Shown one piece after another: positions 62,011 through 64,000 of a stretch of 64,000 nt of DNA. The stretch is from the NCBI GenBank assembly GCA_947488905.1, contig CANLBJ010000001.1, positions 806,001 through 870,000 on the forward strand, read 5' to 3'. The notes beneath the pieces are model-generated. The model ran no database searches, had not been told where the DNA came from, and saw only the letters and a list, made by a program, of their open reading frames with translations. The translations under genes were made by a program, and so were the position numbers. Numbering within the stretch: the first letter of the stretch is position 1; each line of letters begins with the position of its first letter. The stretch comes from Ulvibacter algarum. Lineage in GTDB: Bacteria; Bacteroidota; Bacteroidia; Flavobacteriales; Flavobacteriaceae.

Positions 62011-63261
62011 TTGATATTCTTCAAAACATTCTTAAAACATAAAGGGTTGCTCATTATTGCATGTTTGATAGCACAGTTTGCTTTTTCAAAAACATTAACA
62101 ATATGTCCCACTTGTGATGTCAATACCTTAAAAGGGGCTATTGCAATAGCAGAAGCTGGTGATACCATTTTAGTTAAAAAAGGGACTTATAAAGAGTATA
62201 ATATATTAATTGATAAACCACTCACTATTAAAGGCGAAAATTATCCAATAATTGATGGAGAGGATAAGGGTGAGATCATACGTATCATGTCTGATAATGT
62301 AACTGTTGATGGGTTATTTATTATCAATGTAGGTACAAGTTATACTAGTGATTATGCAGCAATACGTGTTGTAAGATGCGAAAATTTTGTGATACAAAAC
62401 GTTGTTCTAGAGAAGCTTTTTTTTGGTATTTATATTGAAAAATCAAACAATGGAATAATTTTTCATAACAAAGTAATAGGTGATGCTCAAGACGAGTACA
62501 ACTCAGGAAATGGTATCCAATTGTGGCATTCTAAAAATGTAGTAGTAGAACGCAATATTGTACAAAAAGTGCGGGATGGTATTTATCTAGAATTTTCAGA
62601 TAACATTATAATTAATGAAAATGTAAGTACAAACAACTTGCGTTATGGCTTACATTTTATGTTTTCTAATGATGATTTGTACACTAATAATACGTTTGAA
62701 AACAACGGGGCAGGCGTAGCTGTTATGTTTTCAAAACGTATAAAAATGAAAAATAATATTTTCAGAAAAAATTGGGGGTCTGCAGCATTTGGGTTATTGC
62801 TCAAAGAGATTAATGATGCAGAGATAAGCGGGAATACTTTTGAAGAGAACACGGTTGCTATTAATATAGAAGGCTCTAACAGGATAGTATATGCTGACAA
62901 TAACTTTATAAGAAATGGGTATGCTATAAAAGTATTAGGGGCTTGTTATTCTAATACATTTGAGAAAAATAATTTTCTTTATAACTCTTTTGATTTGTCT
63001 TATAACAGTAAGATTAACACCAATGTCTTTAAAAATAATTATTGGAGCAGTTATACGGGTTACGACTTAGACAAAGATGGTGTAGGTGATGTTGCCTACA
63101 GGCCTGTAAAACTATTCTCTTACATTGTAAATAAAACACCAGAAACTATAATATTAATGCGAAGTCTTTTTATTGATATTATTGACTTTTCAGAAAAAGT
63201 GTCACCTGTTTTTACGCCAGATAATTTATTAGACGAAAGTCCTCAAATGAAACGCTACTAA
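62011..63261 (+). CDS. nosD: Nitrous oxide reductase maturation protein NosD
   Basis: A 416-residue exported protein with a right-handed beta-helix of CASH/NosD repeats (about 70-330), such as NGIIFHNKVIGDAQDEYNSG and GIYIEKSNNGII. It starts with a TTG at 62011 giving the signal IFFKTFLKHKGLLIIACLI. NosD works with NosF and NosY to deliver sulfur for the CuZ cluster. The stop is at 63259-63261 and nosF starts at 63261, sharing one base. Confidence 0.93.
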   Translation: MIFFKTFLKHKGLLIIACLIAQFAFSKTLTICPTCDVNTLKGAIAIAEAGDTILVKKGTYKEYNILIDKPLTIKGENYPIIDGEDKGEIIRIMSDNVTVDGLFIINVGTSYTSDYAAIRVVRCENFVIQNVVLEKLFFGIYIEKSNNGIIFHNKVIGDAQDEYNSGNGIQLWHSKNVVVERNIVQKVRDGIYLEFSDNIIINENVSTNNLRYGLHFMFSNDDLYTNNTFENNGAGVAVMFSKRIKMKNNIFRKNWGSAAFGLLLKEINDAEISGNTFEENTVAINIEGSNRIVYADNNFIRNGYAIKVLGACYSNTFEKNNFLYNSFDLSYNSKINTNVFKNNYWSSYTGYDLDKDGVGDVAYRPVKLFSYIVNKTPETIILMRSLFIDIIDFSEKVSPVFTPDNLLDESPQMKRY

Positions 63262-63968
63262 TGATTGAGATAAAAGATGTACATAAGAAATTTGGTAAAA
63301 ACCAAGTACTCAAAGGGATTGATTTAGATATTTCAGAAAAAGGAATATTTGCAATTTTAGGTCCTAATGGTTCTGGTAAAACCACTTTAATTAAAGCTGT
63401 TTTAGGGATGGTGATTCCAGATAGCGGTAAATTAACTGTAGGAGGAATTCCTATAAAGAAAAGCTGGGAATATAGAGATCAAATAGATTACTTACCCCAG
63501 ATTGCAAATTTCCCACCTAATCTTAAAGTAAGTGAAATTATTGCGATGATTAAAGATTTGCGCAATCGTCCAGGAGACGATAAAAACCTTGTTGAGCTAT
63601 TTGGGCTAAAACCATTTATGTCAAAAAAAATAAGCAACCTTTCTGGTGGTACTAAACAAAAAGTCAATCTAGTTTTAACGCTTATGTTTGATAGCCCCAT
63701 TATTATACTAGATGAGCCTACATCAGGTTTAGACCCTATTGCAATGCTGCATTTAAAAGAACTCATTCTAGAAGAAAAAGCAAAGGGTAAAACCATATTA
63801 ATGACCTCTCATATTATGAGTTTTGTAGAAGAAATGGCAGATGAAATTGTGTTTCTTCTAGAAGGTAAAGTTTATTTTAAAGGAGATATTGAAACCTTAA
63901 AAAATCAAACAAATCAAGTAGTTTTTGAACGCGCTATTGCTCATCTTTTAACTCAAGAAAATGCTTAA
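63261..63968 (+). CDS. nosF: ABC transporter ATPase NosF
   Basis: A 235-residue ABC ATPase of the NosDFY complex. Walker A GPNGSGKTT (about 34-42), signature LSGGTKQKV (about 127-135), Walker B PIIILDEPTSGLD (about 146-158) and the H-loop TSHIMSF are intact. It should power NosY. nosY begins within its last 8 bp. Confidence 0.95.
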   Translation: MIEIKDVHKKFGKNQVLKGIDLDISEKGIFAILGPNGSGKTTLIKAVLGMVIPDSGKLTVGGIPIKKSWEYRDQIDYLPQIANFPPNLKVSEIIAMIKDLRNRPGDDKNLVELFGLKPFMSKKISNLSGGTKQKVNLVLTLMFDSPIIILDEPTSGLDPIAMLHLKELILEEKAKGKTILMTSHIMSFVEEMADEIVFLLEGKVYFKGDIETLKNQTNQVVFERAIAHLLTQENA

Positions 63969-64000
63969 AATATTAAAATATAGTTTTTATGATTTGATGC
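63961..64000 (+). CDS. nosY: Start of nosY (ABC permease), cut by the window edge
   Basis: ATG at 63961 opens MLKILKYSFYDLM before the window ends. It overlaps the nosF stop by 8 bp. NosY is the permease expected after nosF; the 13 visible codons end inside what would be the first N-terminal helix. Confidence 0.7.
   Translation, partial: MLKILKYSFYDLM

Noticed and set aside
1-64000. Prophage, insertion sequence, toxin-antitoxin or defence system
   Set aside because: No transposase, integrase, phage structural or restriction gene was recognised on either strand; the two repeat classes carry no coding sequence.

Overview
The window looks like the chromosome of a marine member of the Flavobacteriaceae (Bacteroidota). 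The evidence is the low G+C content, type IX secretion sorting domains, the Bacteroidota promoter consensus (TTG, about 19 bp, TAnnTTTG), frequent TTG start codons, few Shine-Dalgarno sequences, many Sec lipoproteins, and flavobacterial families such as DUF4293, DUF3667, DUF6503-like and DUF1599. The genus cannot be fixed from the sequence; the gene content would suit a Dokdonia-like organism (inference). No phage, transposase, CRISPR array or rRNA is visible. There is one tRNA, tRNA-Arg(ACG).

Layout. (1) 1-9484, mostly minus strand: an island for breaking down kynurenine through 2-aminomuconate. It holds kynureninase, kynurenine 3-monooxygenase, a RidA-type 2-aminomuconate deaminase, 2-aminomuconic semialdehyde dehydrogenase, a divergent SDR, and the start of ACMS decarboxylase running off the left edge. 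Mixed in are an esterase lipoprotein, two membrane proteins and one unrelated plus-strand gene. Two related inverted repeats bracket kmo. (2) 9.6-14.7 kb: a secreted PAP2/vanadium-haloperoxidase-like protein with a T9SS tail, small lipoproteins, a CDGSH protein, a methyltransferase and a lipoprotein MsrA. (3) 14.9-28.9 kb: housekeeping and envelope genes (Nif3-like protein with a coiled-coil protein that has lost its zinc ligands, lpxK, hybrid histidine kinase, lipA-gap, sigma factor with GT2, murB with an aminotransferase, aspartyl protease-PDZ protein, DUF1573). (4) 29-40.7 kb: valS; the rsfS-ftsH-LUD-cdsA-psd-ACBP run; birA; an SRPBCC protein; pyrE and a NUDIX gene with interlocked start sites; an M14 peptidase. 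(5) 40.8-45.7 kb: two tandem T9SS cargo paralogues, then rho with a long disordered insert. (6) 45.8-56.7 kb: phosphoesterase, truA, ABC exporter, DUF3667, cdaA-folP, DUF1599, a DoxX/BT_3928-type protein, a DppB-type permease, tpiA, prmA, clpS and a small membrane protein. (7) 56.8-64 kb: tRNA-Arg, then a nitrous oxide reductase (nos) island. It has a divergent Rrf2 regulator, cytochrome c, fasciclin lipoprotein, nosZ, a membrane protein, nosL, nosD, nosF and the first codons of nosY.

How the genes work together. The kynurenine island would turn kynurenine into central metabolites, with alanine released by KynU and ammonia by the deaminase. The dioxygenase step and tryptophan entry are not in view. 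The nos island would reduce N2O to N2 at the membrane: cytochrome c, fasciclin protein, NosZ and NosL all carry lipoboxes, which suggests a lipid-anchored assembly. Two inverted repeats between the Rrf2 gene and the nos operon are the likely control region. The points most worth a second look are the nos operator and lipoprotein set, the interlocked pyrE/NUDIX starts, the passengers of the kynurenine island, and the duplicated T9SS genes.
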